From assembly GCF_001552475.1 (NCBI RefSeq), contig NZ_BCRG01000007.1:1-64000 (forward strand): DNA of 64,000 bases, in the 5' to 3' direction. Shown one piece after another: positions 34,887 through 42,418 of the stretch. Below the pieces are notes generated by a model. That model did no database searches and had not been told where the DNA came from. It saw nothing but the letters and a program-made list of their open reading frames with translations. Origin of the DNA: Microbacterium oleivorans NBRC 103075 (GTDB lineage: Bacteria; Actinomycetota; Actinomycetes; Actinomycetales; Microbacteriaceae). The position numbers and the translations under genes are program-made. How positions within the stretch are numbered: the stretch's first letter is position 1; every line of letters starts with the position of its first letter.

Positions 34887-35131
34887 TGAGCGATTGCCTG
34901 AACGCGAACCAATTGGGTCGCCCTCGAGCTCGCGGGCCCTCGGGCCTTCGGCCCCTCCCGCCTCGGCGCTTCCAGCCCACATGAGTCCGGTCCCTAGGCG
35001 GCGCGATGCCGGATTGTCGTTGACGGGCTCTCAGGATTCGCGCAGCGGGCCTCGGCGTGTCGGAATCTGCTGAACCCGCGAGATCGGTCAATGGTTGTCA
35101 TGAGTCAAGACTCCGGAAGGAGGTGAGAAAC

Positions 35132-35371
35132 ATGGCACACGACAACAACAGGCACGTCGTACCGAATCAGGGCGGTGGGTGGGACGTGGTGAAGCCGAAC
35201 GCACAGCGCGCGTCGTCGCACCACGACACCCAGTCTGACGCGATCAACCGCGGACGGCAGATCGTCGGCAACGCGGGTGGTGGCGAGCTGAACATCCACG
35301 GCCGCGACGGCGCGATCCGCGCAAAGGACACGATCGCTCCGGGGAATGATCCTCGCAATATCAACGGCTGA
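35132..35371 (+). CDS. DUF2188-like small protein
   Basis: A 79-residue protein beginning MAHDNNRHVVPNQGGGWDVV, the pattern of DUF2188 (HVVPxxxGWxV), followed by HHDTQSDAINRGRQIVGNAG and ending in a short polar tail with RDGAIRAKDTIAPGNDPRNI. Its function is unknown; such proteins are common on actinobacterial islands and prophages. A very good Shine-Dalgarno (AGGAGGT) sets this ATG as the start, although the frame is open to 35057. It is the last gene before the tRNA end. GC-rich hairpins (GGGCCTTCGGCCC) lie between it and the integrase. Confidence 0.8.
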   Translation: MAHDNNRHVVPNQGGGWDVVKPNAQRASSHHDTQSDAINRGRQIVGNAGGGELNIHGRDGAIRAKDTIAPGNDPRNING

Positions 35372-35549
35372 GCATTGATCAGCCTGCGGGGCCGGTTGCC
35401 TAGGGGAAGAGGCGACCGGCCCTATCTACTAGAACGCGGATCTCCCCGCGATGGACGCCCCGCGAACGATCGAGCTAGTTGGGGGACTGGGGGATCGATT
35501 AGGCGGTCGGCTCACGAGGGCGGTTGCGTGTGACCGCGCGCGCTCGAGG

Positions 35550-35569
35550 TGTTGTCAGGTTGTTGTCAC
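35550..35569 (+). repeat. Right integrase arm-type repeats
   Basis: TGTTGTCAG and TGTTGTCAC stand 11 bp apart, 67-86 bp inside the tRNA-proximal att core. They match the left-end pair in sequence, orientation and spacing, supporting integrase arm sites. Confidence 0.65.
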
Positions 35570-35641
35570 GCTGTTGCCAGCAGGTGTTTCCAGCATCCCA
35601 AATTCCCCGAAAAAGCAAAGGTTCTGACGCTGTATCAGAGG

Positions 35642-35714
35642 TGGGCCCCGTGGGGCTCGAACCCACGACCCGCGGATTAAAAGTCCGATGCTCTACCGAC
35701 TGAGCTAGAGGCCC
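35642..35714 (-). tRNA. tRNA-Lys (anticodon TTT)
   Basis: The minus strand folds into a complete cloverleaf. The acceptor stem is GGGCCTC with GGGGCCC, the D arm contains AGCTCAGTCGGTAGAGC, the anticodon arm is CGGACTTTTAATCCG with TTT in the loop, and the T arm is GTGGG-TTCGAGC-CCCAC. The CCA end is not fully encoded (CCT follows the discriminator A). The tRNA is intact because the integrated element carries the replacement 3' end; its last 21 bases are part of the 27-bp att repeat. Confidence 0.95.
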
Positions 35715-35753
35715 TCAGTGATCCAGCCTAATAGGCGAGGGCCGCGGCATCCG

Positions 35754-35930
35754 TCACTTGGTGCTCTTCTGCGAGCTGAAGAGGATGCCGAACATGATGC
35801 CGAACGACAGGCCGAACGCGGCGCCCAGGCCGATGTTGTCGAGGAAGAGCATCCCGGCAATCGCGCCCCCGAGCATCCCGAACGCGATCCACAGTCCGAA
35901 CGTCATTCCCCGCATGTCCTTGTTCGCCAT
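35754..35930 (-). CDS. Small glycine-rich membrane protein (58 residues)
   Basis: ATG 35930 opens a 58-codon frame: MANKDMRGMTFGLWIAFGML, then a short Asp/Asn-containing turn, a second glycine-rich hydrophobic helix (GLGAAFGLSFGIMFGILF) and a basic end SSQKSTK. Two helices with GxxxG/GxxxF spacing suggest a glycine-zipper hairpin in the membrane. It is too short for many gene callers. It lies just upstream of the tRNA on its own strand. Function unknown. Confidence 0.7.
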   Translation of the reverse strand: MANKDMRGMTFGLWIAFGMLGGAIAGMLFLDNIGLGAAFGLSFGIMFGILFSSQKSTK

Positions 35931-36049
35931 GCCTCGACGCTACGGAGAGCGGTCCGCCCGCGGCATCCCCCGAAAGGAGGAAACACAAAGAGGCGGCGCC
36001 GCCGAAGCCCGCAGAGCTTCGACGACGCCGCCGGTCAAGAAGACCGTGA

Positions 36050-36727
36050 TTACATCGGGGGCATCAGCACCGAGTCGATGAGGTACACGGTCGCGTTCGC
36101 GGTCTGGACGCCACCGCAGATGACCTTGGCGTCGTTGACCATGAGCTCGTCGCCCGAGCCGGTGACCTTGAGGTCCTGGCCCTCGACGGTCTTGTGGGTG
36201 CCGTCGATCTCGTCAGGCGCGATCTGGCCGGGAACCACGTGGTAGGTGAGGATCTTCGTCAGCGTCGCGGAGTCGGTCTTCAGACCCTCGATCGTGTCGG
36301 CGGGGATCTTGGCGAACGCCTCGTCAACCGGGGCGAAAACGGTGAACTCGTCGCCGTTGAGCGTGTCGACGAGGTTGACGTCGGGGTTCAGCTGGCCGCT
36401 GACTGCAGCGGTGAGCGTCTTGAGAAGCGGGTTGTTGGATGCCGCGACCGCCACCGGGTCCTTGGCCATGCCAGCAACCGAGCCGTCGCCATCCGGAACG
36501 GCGGATGCATAGTCAGCGCAGCCGGGGCCGACGAGGTTGGCAGCGGGGTCCATCGAGGGCGACGAGGCTTCGGGTGATGCCGACTCCATGGGAGCCTGCG
36601 ACTGGGTGCCGCCCTCGCTCATGTTGCCACCCTCGGGTGCAGCGCTCGACGAGCAGCCGGCGAGGGCGAACGCGCCGGCCAGCGTCAGAGAGAGTGCTGC
36701 GGTCATCTTCTTCTTCGTGCTGAGCAT
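36050..36727 (-). CDS. Fasciclin-domain lipoprotein (MPT83/MPT70-like)
   Basis: A 225-residue exported protein. The signal peptide [20 protein letters not shown] leads to a lipobox with Cys25 (LAGC). A Ser/Pro/Glu-rich linker follows, then a single fasciclin (FAS1) domain: [31 protein letters not shown] and the C-terminal [16 protein letters not shown]1 domains mediate adhesion or matrix binding. It is divergent from sigK-rskA. In Mycobacterium the homologous mpt83/mpt70 genes are SigK targets, so the same regulation is likely. The ATG has a strong GGAGGAAAT site; upstream starts are unlikely. Confidence 0.9.
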   Translation of the reverse strand: MLSTKKKMTAALSLTLAGAFALAGCSSSAAPEGGNMSEGGTQSQAPMESASPEASSPSMDPAANLVGPGCADYASAVPDGDGSVAGMAKDPVAVAASNNPLLKTLTAAVSGQLNPDVNLVDTLNGDEFTVFAPVDEAFAKIPADTIEGLKTDSATLTKILTYHVVPGQIAPDEIDGTHKTVEGQDLKVTGSGDELMVNDAKVICGGVQTANATVYLIDSVLMPPM

Positions 36728-36775
36728 GATTTCCTCCATGTGTTGGGACCGCCCTCTGCGGCGGCGATAACAGGT

Positions 36776-36802
36776 CTTCGGAACCACTAGGCAAACGGAT
36801 TG
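36776..36802 (-). promoter_or_regulatory. Candidate SigK-type promoter of the fasciclin gene
   Basis: On the minus strand CAATCC and CCGAAG stand 15 bp apart, about 50 bp upstream of the fasciclin start. Mycobacterial SigK promoters are described as CCATCC and CCGAAT with a similar spacer, so the match is 5/6 at each element. I did not find an equally clear copy in front of sigK. Confidence 0.35.
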
Positions 36803-36937
36803 CACATCTGCCGAGATTTCTTCCGACCGGTCTTTTCGAAGCCCGTCTCAGCAGGAGTCGCGAGGTCACGAATCGCTCTCGATCTCCTTTCCCCACAAGG
36901 GATTCCCGCCCCGTCATCCAGGTTCAGGAGGGGAGGG

Positions 36938-37543
36938 ATGGCATGCTGGGGAGCAATGGTTATCGACGGTGTAGAAGTCCCCGAGGACGGGCAGTCGGCA
37001 GATCATGCCGGCGAGCTCCTCCTCCGCATCGCCGACGGCGATCAGGTGGCCTTCGCAGAGCTCTACGACATGTTGTCTTCCCGTGTGTTCGGTCTGATCA
37101 AACGGGTCCTCGTCGACCCGTCTCAGAGCGAAGAGGTGCTGCAGGAGGTCTTCTTGGAGATCTGGCAATCCGCTTCCGGCTTCGCTCCGAAGAAAGGGCA
37201 AGGAAGAAGTTGGATCCTGACGATGGCTCATCGTCGGGCAGTCGACCGGGTTCGCGCGTCGCAGTCCAGCGCGGATCGGGACGTGCGTGTCGGAGTTCGG
37301 GACGCATACACACAACAAGAAGGCATTGCCGAGCAAGTCGAGCTGAAGATCGAAGGTCGTCGCGTTGTTCGCGCTCTTCGGACTCTGCCCGACGCGCAAC
37401 GCGAAGCACTCACCCTCGCGTATTTCGGGGGGTACAGCCAAAGCGAAGTCGCGGCTCTCCTCGGAGCGCCGCTCGGAACGATCAAGACACGCATGCGTGA
37501 CGGATTGAACCGCCTACGACAGGAGATGGGGGTGGCACTGTGA
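36938..37543 (+). CDS. sigK: ECF RNA polymerase sigma factor SigK
   Basis: A 201-residue ECF sigma factor. Region 2 reads DQVAFAELYDMLSSRVFGLI and SEEVLQEVFLEIW; region 4 reads LPDAQREALTLAYFGGYSQS and EVAALLGAPLGTIKTRMRDGL (in part), the recognition helix. The next gene is an RskA-type anti-sigma factor with a 4-base overlap (GTGA), which identifies it as SigK. It is divergent from the fasciclin lipoprotein. ATG 36938 has a good AGGAGG; a shorter start is ATG 36956. Confidence 0.9.
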   Translation: MACWGAMVIDGVEVPEDGQSADHAGELLLRIADGDQVAFAELYDMLSSRVFGLIKRVLVDPSQSEEVLQEVFLEIWQSASGFAPKKGQGRSWILTMAHRRAVDRVRASQSSADRDVRVGVRDAYTQQEGIAEQVELKIEGRRVVRALRTLPDAQREALTLAYFGGYSQSEVAALLGAPLGTIKTRMRDGLNRLRQEMGVAL

Positions 37544-38322
37544 ACGAAAACGAGTTCGCTGAACTCTCGGCAGGACATGCCCTTGATGCGCTGTCCGTCG
37601 AGGATGAACAGGCCTATCAGCAGGCGTTGGCCGCTCACCCCGAATGGGCAGAGCTCGTCGACGCGGACGCCCACGTCGCCGGCTTCCTGGCCGAAGGCAC
37701 GGGAGAAGAGGCGCCGCCGATCGACGTGCGCGCACGACTGCTCGCCCAGATCAACGCCATGCCGCAGCGGATGCCGGCCCCCGTCGACTCCGCTGCCGAA
37801 ACCGCCCCCGAGCCCGAGCTCGCTCTGGCTGGCCCGCCGACCGAAGCAGTACAGTCCGTGCAGCGTCGCAACTGGACGCGCGGACTCTTCGCCCTCGTCG
37901 CATCGGCCGCTCTCCTCGTCGGCATCGGCTGGGGTGTCGGATCGCTCGTCGAGCAGGCCCGCACCCCGATCTCGGTGCAGGCTCTCGAACAGATCCAGGC
38001 CGCACCCGACGCTCAGACCGTCACCGGTCAGTTCGCCGAGGGAGGCGAAGCGGTCCTCCACTGGTCCGCGGAACTCGGCAAGGTCGTCCTGACGACCGAC
38101 GAGGCTCCCAAGCTCGCCGACGATCGCACCTACGAGCTCTGGTTCGTCCGCGGCGACAAGCCCATCCCCGCCGGCACCTTCGACGATTCCGGCGAGGTCA
38201 CCGCTCTTCTCGACGGAAGCTTCCAGCCCGGCGACGTCGTCGCGGTCACGGTGGAGCAGGCAGGCGGTTCGCCCGACGGCCAGCCGACCACCACGCCGAT
38301 CATCGCGATCCCGACGGCCTGA
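37540..38322 (+). CDS. rskA: Anti-sigma-K factor RskA
   Basis: A 260-residue membrane anti-sigma factor. The N-terminal cytosolic domain (FAELSAGHALDALSVEDEQA) holds the sigma factor; a linker rich in Pro, Glu and Ala precedes one membrane helix (about residues 114-136, LFALVASAALLVGIGWGVGS), and the C-terminal RskA domain outside the membrane shows AVLHWSAELGKVVLTTDEAP and TYELWFVRGDKPIPAGTFD. Regulated proteolysis would release SigK. GTG start coupled to sigK. Confidence 0.9.
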   Translation: MNENEFAELSAGHALDALSVEDEQAYQQALAAHPEWAELVDADAHVAGFLAEGTGEEAPPIDVRARLLAQINAMPQRMPAPVDSAAETAPEPELALAGPPTEAVQSVQRRNWTRGLFALVASAALLVGIGWGVGSLVEQARTPISVQALEQIQAAPDAQTVTGQFAEGGEAVLHWSAELGKVVLTTDEAPKLADDRTYELWFVRGDKPIPAGTFDDSGEVTALLDGSFQPGDVVAVTVEQAGGSPDGQPTTTPIIAIPTA

Positions 38323-38335
38323 CGGTCATTCGTTC

Positions 38336-38370
38336 AACACCCCGCTTCGGCTTCGGCCGGGCGGGGTGTT
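38336..38370 (+). terminator. Terminator after rskA
   Basis: AACACCCCGC pairs with GCGGGGTGTT across a 15-nt loop, followed by TTGTCG. Stem length and position right after rskA indicate termination of the sigK operon before the next gene, which starts 25 bp later. Confidence 0.7.
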
Positions 38371-38394
38371 GTCGTGCGGGGGTAGCCTGGAACG

Positions 38395-39033
38395 ATGTCC
38401 GACGCGTCTCGCGACTTCCACAAGCCGGTCCGTCGCTCACCCGATTCGTTCGACCGCAACTTCGCGGCGGACGATCCCGCTGAAGCCAGCCGCGTGGCCC
38501 ACGCCACGGCATCCGCTCTGCTCTCCCGAGTGCGCGAGCAGCCGCACGACGAGGTCATCAACCGGCTCGTCACCTTCGCCGACGCGCACGGCATCGCGAC
38601 GATCGCCGAACTCTGGGCTCACTCTCCCGCGCGGTCGCTGCCGGGCGCACTGTGGCGGCTGTACCTGCTGCAGCTGATGATCCACGACGATGCGACGACG
38701 GCGGCACTGCTCTATGAGCGTGGGCGCACGCGCCTATCGTCCGCGGATGTCGTCATCGCGGGCGCTCCGGCTCCGGCGAGCCCGGATGAGCTCGTCTCGC
38801 TCATCGACCTGATCCTGCGCGGAGTGTTCGCGGGCGACTTCGCGCTGGCCCTCGAACGCGCCGCGGCGTTCTCTCGTGTGGTGTCGGCCGGGGCGACCGA
38901 CCTCGCAGACGATTACGACACGAGCGAGCCGACGCGAGCCTCGCAGTTCACGACGCGGGCGCTGCGCCTCGACACGTACGCGGGCGACCTCACGGCGGCG
39001 GCAGCGCTCTGGCGACGCGACGGTCTCACCTGA
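38395..39033 (+). CDS. Unrecognised helical protein
   Basis: A 212-residue soluble, mostly helical protein with no signal peptide. Notable segments are DPAEASRVAHATASALLSRV, LVTFADAHGIATIAELWAHS and LWRLYLLQLMIHDDATTAAL. Codon use is normal for the region and start ATG lies shortly after the terminator. I recognise no domain with a known function. It is followed by a 330-bp gap with a structured-RNA candidate and a palindromic repeat, then pabC. Confidence 0.65.
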   Translation: MSDASRDFHKPVRRSPDSFDRNFAADDPAEASRVAHATASALLSRVREQPHDEVINRLVTFADAHGIATIAELWAHSPARSLPGALWRLYLLQLMIHDDATTAALLYERGRTRLSSADVVIAGAPAPASPDELVSLIDLILRGVFAGDFALALERAAAFSRVVSAGATDLADDYDTSEPTRASQFTTRALRLDTYAGDLTAAAALWRRDGLT

Positions 39034-39055
39034 TCCTGCGGGTGGGTACGAAAGT

Positions 39056-39133
39056 GCCGGGCCGCAGAACGCCTCTCGGCGCGTGGCCGCTCGCAGCGGC
39101 TGAAGATGGAGCCCGGGGTTACTGCGGCCCGGC
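39056..39133. ncRNA. Candidate structured RNA
   Basis: GCCGGGCCGCAG (39056-39067) is perfectly complementary to CTGCGGCCCGGC (39122-39133). Inside the 54-nt interval a second perfect hairpin, GCCGCT-cgc-AGCGGC, occurs at 39086-39100. Nested perfect stems without a T-tract suggest a folded RNA or a protein-binding DNA structure. No match to a known RNA family is claimed. Confidence 0.35.
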
Positions 39134-39221
39134 TAGAAAAGTGTAACGGAGCCGCTGCCGAGGTATTCCGGTCGGCGCGAGATTCTGCTTCGTCCGGGCG
39201 TGTCGGGATCCCGCCGCGTGC

Positions 39222-39326
39222 GCGGATGCAATGGATCGGCGGCGACACGCGGCATCCTTGGGCTGATGGGCTGATGGGCTGATGGGCTGATGGGCGGTGT
39301 GTCGCGTGAGATCTATCGCATCGCGC
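39222..39326 (-). repeat. Palindromic repeat copy 1, with expanded 8-bp tandem linker
   Basis: The outer arms GATGCAATGGATC and GATCTATCGCATC and the inner GGCGACACGCGGCATCC relate this to three other copies, in opposite orientation. The loop is expanded by four exact copies of GGCTGATG (39261-39292). Confidence 0.65.
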
Positions 39327-39364
39327 GACGGGGCGACGCGGGATGCCGCGCGTAGGCTCAGGGC

Positions 39365-40249
39365 ATGGCCTGGCTCTTCGCGCTGATGATCGACCCCGCG
39401 GCATCCGACGATGTCCGCACCCACTTCGCCGACACGTTCGCCGAGATCGACCCGTCCGCTCCCGCGCTCACCGTGGGGGAGCTCAGTACTCAGCGCGGCG
39501 ACGGCATCTTCGAGTCGATCGGCGTCGTCGACGGACACGCCCAGGAGGTCGAGCCGCACCTCGCTCGCCTCGCCCACTCGGCTGAGATCTGCGAGCTGCC
39601 TGCCCCGAACCTCACTCAGTGGCGCGAGGCGATCCGTCGCGCGCAGGCGGCGTCGGGGGAGGGGGAGGCGGTCATCAAGCTGATCCTGAGCCGCGGCGTC
39701 GAGCACGGCCCCACCCCGACCGCGTGGGTCACAGTGGCGCCGGCCGCGGATTTCTCGAAGCCCCGCACCGAGGGCGTCGCCGTCGCCGTCCTCGATCGCG
39801 GGTACAGCATCGACCTGCCCGGGCGTGCGCCGTGGCTCCTGTTGGGCGCCAAGACGCTCTCGTACGCGGTGAACATGGCCGCGATCCGCGAGGCGAAGCG
39901 TCGCGGCGCCGATGACGCGGTCTTCGTGAGCTCGGACGGGTTCGTCCTCGAGGCGCCGACCGCGTCACTCATCATCCGGCGAGGGGACACGTTCGTGACC
40001 CCGGCGCCGAACGGCGGCATCCTTCACGGCACCACTCAGTTGAGCCTGTTCGACCACCTCGCCGAGCAGGGTTTCGAGACCGCGTACGAAACCCTGCCCG
40101 TCTCGGCACTGCACGAAGCGCATGCCGCCTGGCTCGTCTCAAGCGTCCGCCTCGCCGCCCCGATTACCGCCGTCGACGGGCGTCCCCTTCCGCTCGACGC
40201 CGAGCTCACGGCATCCTTCAACCAGTACCTCCTCAGCCCGCGCGACTGA
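39365..40249 (+). CDS. pabC: Aminodeoxychorismate lyase (class IV aminotransferase family)
   Basis: A 294-residue PLP enzyme. Lys163 in LGAKTLSYAVNMAA is the expected Schiff-base lysine; GDGIFESIGVVDGHAQEVEP at the N terminus and the APNGGILHGTTQLSLFDHL segment, which binds the PLP phosphate, are typical. It should release 4-aminobenzoate from aminodeoxychorismate for folate synthesis; related D-amino-acid or branched-chain transaminases cannot be excluded, but the sequence and monocistronic setting fit PabC. No pabA/B is adjacent. Confidence 0.8.
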   Translation: MAWLFALMIDPAASDDVRTHFADTFAEIDPSAPALTVGELSTQRGDGIFESIGVVDGHAQEVEPHLARLAHSAEICELPAPNLTQWREAIRRAQAASGEGEAVIKLILSRGVEHGPTPTAWVTVAPAADFSKPRTEGVAVAVLDRGYSIDLPGRAPWLLLGAKTLSYAVNMAAIREAKRRGADDAVFVSSDGFVLEAPTASLIIRRGDTFVTPAPNGGILHGTTQLSLFDHLAEQGFETAYETLPVSALHEAHAAWLVSSVRLAAPITAVDGRPLPLDAELTASFNQYLLSPRD

Positions 40250-40268
40250 TTTGGCTGTCGGGCGTCGC

Positions 40269-40347
40269 CGGATGCAATGGATCCCCCCGGCACACCGCCT
40301 GACCAGCTCGGGATGCCGCGTGTCGCCGCCGATCCATTGCATGCGCG
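40269..40347 (+). repeat. Palindromic repeat copy 2
   Basis: ATGCAATGGATC and GATCCATTGCAT form a perfect 12-bp outer stem around GGGATGCCGCGTGTCGCCG and a partner strand. This is the most symmetrical of the four copies. It lies just after pabC. Confidence 0.7.
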
Positions 40348-40434
40348 TACCGGTGAGGCGCGGCACGGCGCTCGCGGTGAGACCGGTCAGCCTTGGCCCG
40401 CAGTCGCGGCCCCGGCATCCCTCGCTCCGTCAGC

Positions 40435-40512
40435 GGATGCAATAGTCCTGCCCCGACACCCCGCCGATCCGCCTTGGGATGCCGCGTGTCGCCCCCGATC
40501 TCTTGCATCCGC
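40435..40512 (+). repeat. Palindromic repeat copy 3
   Basis: Same layout as copy 2: ATGCAATAG at left, GGGATGCCGCGTGTCGCCC in the middle and GATCTCTTGCATCCGCG at right. The arms are decayed by a few mismatches. It lies immediately before the 3' end of the DUF559 gene. Confidence 0.7.
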
Positions 40513-40524
40513 GTTCACGCGAGC

Positions 40525-41334
40525 TCACATCCCCGCGAGTGCCCCGAGGATCGCGCGCTCGACCATGTCCCAGTCGTGCACGATCAGCGCGTAGTCGAAC
40601 CGCAGGGTCACGTAACCCCACATCGCCGCATTGGCGTCACGGACAAGGTCCTTGTGCCGCAGCGATGGCCCGTCATGGTTGTCGCGCCCATCGACCTCGA
40701 TGATCAGCCGGTCGCCGATCAGCGCGTCCACGACGCCCACACCGGCCATGCGCACCTGGGTCTGCACCCGCAGCCCGAGGGCCCGCAGTCGCCACCGCAG
40801 CAACGACTCGAGCCCGCTGTCAGCGTCGTCCCGGCTGAGTGCGAGCGCGTCACGCCCGTCCGCGTTCAGGTTCCGGCTCAGCCAGCGCATGTCGTCGCCG
40901 TCGAGCAGCTCCTGCCGCCGCGCGGATTCCAGCGCGACGAACAACGCCTCACCGCCGTGGCACGTCAGGATCTGACGCAGGATCCTCGCCAGCGACGGTT
41001 CGCAGCGGTCCTCCGCGGGACCGGTGGCATCCCAGTGCTCGGTGCAGTCGCAGGGATGGTCGTACGTGCGCTGCCCGGGCCGCATCCAGACATGTGGCAT
41101 CCGATCGTCGTCCAGCACCCAGAGTCCACGGTGCCGCGCCGCCGTCACGCACGCCAGCACCCCGCCGTGCTTCGCAGCCAGGCGAGCTTCCGCGCACGTC
41201 TCGGGCCACGCATACACCCCGATCCGCATCCGCACGAGCTCTCCGGACCGCAGTGCTCGCTGCACCCGCCGCTGCGACCACCCGGCATTCAGCAGCTGTC
41301 GCAGACGGACGATCGGATGCCGGAGCTCGCACAT
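40525..41334 (-). CDS. DUF559-domain protein (Vsr-like endonuclease fold)
   Basis: A 269-residue protein. The N-terminal ~60 residues (LRQLLNAGWSQRRVQRALRS, VRMRIGVYAWPE) resemble the winged-helix AbiEi-like domain often fused to DUF559 in actinobacteria. The C-terminal domain from about 180 has LRALGLRVQTQVRMAGVG, the acidic DRLIIEVDGRDNHDG and YVTLRFDYALIVHDW, matching the very-short-patch-repair/PD-(D/E)xK-like fold of DUF559. Such proteins are abundant and uncharacterised. It is flanked on both sides by copies of the palindromic repeat. Confidence 0.8.
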   Translation of the reverse strand: MCELRHPIVRLRQLLNAGWSQRRVQRALRSGELVRMRIGVYAWPETCAEARLAAKHGGVLACVTAARHRGLWVLDDDRMPHVWMRPGQRTYDHPCDCTEHWDATGPAEDRCEPSLARILRQILTCHGGEALFVALESARRQELLDGDDMRWLSRNLNADGRDALALSRDDADSGLESLLRWRLRALGLRVQTQVRMAGVGVVDALIGDRLIIEVDGRDNHDGPSLRHKDLVRDANAAMWGYVTLRFDYALIVHDWDMVERAILGALAGM

Positions 41335-41427
41335 ACTGCGAGCCTCGCCCGCTCTCTACCCGCCCGGCACGCACCCGGCGATGGTGGGGGACAACCGGCA
41401 TCCCACTCTCGCGGGGGAGAAGTCCAC

Positions 41428-41513
41428 GGATGCAAGAGATCCGCCGCGACGCGCCGCTCCTCAGGCCCGGGATGCCGCGTGTCGCCCGCCATCTATTGCA
41501 TTCGCACACACCG
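41428..41513 (+). repeat. Palindromic repeat copy 4
   Basis: GGATGCAAGAGATCC at left, GGGATGCCGCGTGTCGCC in the middle, CATCTATTGCATTCG at right. It lies between the DUF559 gene and pstB, in the same orientation as copies 2 and 3. Confidence 0.7.
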
Positions 41514-41610
41514 CGCACCACGCGGCACAGGCCACGCGCCACACCGCCCCAAACCAGAACGAGGGACACCACGCTCCCGCGCAGCATCCCTCGTCCCCGA
41601 ACTACGGGCT

Positions 41611-42390
41611 TTACCCGAAGCGGCCCGAGACGTAGTCCTCGGTGGCCTGCACGGACGGCTTGGTGAAGATGGTGCCGGTCTCGTCGTACTCGATGAGCTT
41701 GCCGGGCTTGCCGGTGCCGGCGATGTTGAAGAACGCGGTCTTGTCGGAGACGCGCGACGCCTGCTGCATGTTGTGCGTGACGATGACGATCGTGTACTCG
41801 CTCTTGAGCTCCTGGATGAGCTCCTCGATCGCGAACGTCGAGATCGGGTCCAGGGCCGAGCAGGGCTCGTCCATCAGCAGGACGTCGGGGGAGACGGCGA
41901 TCGCGCGCGCGATGCACAGGCGCTGCTGCTGACCGCCGGAGAGGCCGGAGCCGGGCTTCTCGAGCCGGTCCTTGACCTCGTTCCAGAGGTTCGCACCGCG
42001 CAGCGACTTCTCGACGAGCGCGTCGGCGTCGGACTTCGAGATGCGCGAATTGTTGAGCTTCACGCCCGCGAGGACGTTGTCGCGGATCGACATCGTCGGG
42101 AACGGGTTCGGTCGCTGGAAGACCATGCCGATCTGGCGGCGCACGAGTACGGGGTCGACGCCCGTGCCGTACAGGTCCTCGCCGTCGAGCAGGACCTCGC
42201 CCTCGACGCGCGCGCCGGGGATGACCTCGTGCATGCGGTTGAGGGTGCGCAGGAAGGTGGACTTGCCGCAGCCGGAAGGGCCGATGAAGGCGGTCACGCT
42301 GCGGGGCTCGATGTCGAGGGAAACGCCCTCCACGGCGAGGAAGTCGCTGTAGTAGACGTTGAGGTCGTTGACTTCGATGCTCTTGGACAC
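41611..42390 (-). CDS. pstB: Phosphate ABC transporter ATP-binding protein PstB
   Basis: A 259-residue ATPase with Walker [10 protein letters not shown] near residue 38, the PstB-specific [15 protein letters not shown], signature [15 protein letters not shown], Walker [14 protein letters not shown] and H-loop [14 protein letters not shown]. It drives high-affinity phosphate uptake. The GTG at 42390 ([14 protein letters not shown]) is chosen; the frame is open to 42465, but those residues are unlike the family. It follows pstA by 28 bp. Confidence 0.95.
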   Translation of the reverse strand: MSKSIEVNDLNVYYSDFLAVEGVSLDIEPRSVTAFIGPSGCGKSTFLRTLNRMHEVIPGARVEGEVLLDGEDLYGTGVDPVLVRRQIGMVFQRPNPFPTMSIRDNVLAGVKLNNSRISKSDADALVEKSLRGANLWNEVKDRLEKPGSGLSGGQQQRLCIARAIAVSPDVLLMDEPCSALDPISTFAIEELIQELKSEYTIVIVTHNMQQASRVSDKTAFFNIAGTGKPGKLIEYDETGTIFTKPSVQATEDYVSGRFG

Positions 42391-42418
42391 GTCGGGTGCT
42401 TTCTGTCGGATGCCGCGC

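Larger units (their letters stand above)
26833..35662. mobile_element. Integrated element of about 8.8 kb at tRNA-Lys(TTT)
   Basis: A perfect 27-bp direct repeat (26833-26859 and 35636-35662) bounds this region; the right copy is the 3' end of tRNA-Lys plus six bases beyond it. Just inside both ends lie paired TGTTGTCA repeats with 11-bp period, as expected for integrase arm sites. A tyrosine integrase reads towards the tRNA end. Cargo is a radical SAM/small protein/STAND NTPase operon plus a DUF2188-like and a coiled-coil protein. I see no replication, conjugation or phage structural genes, so it is a small island or satellite. Its cargo is visibly lower in GC than the flanks. Confidence 0.9.

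Noticed and set aside
39261..39292. Short tandem repeat considered as a CRISPR remnant
   Set aside because: Units are 8 bp with no spacers and no cas genes nearby; it is a simple expansion in a palindrome loop.
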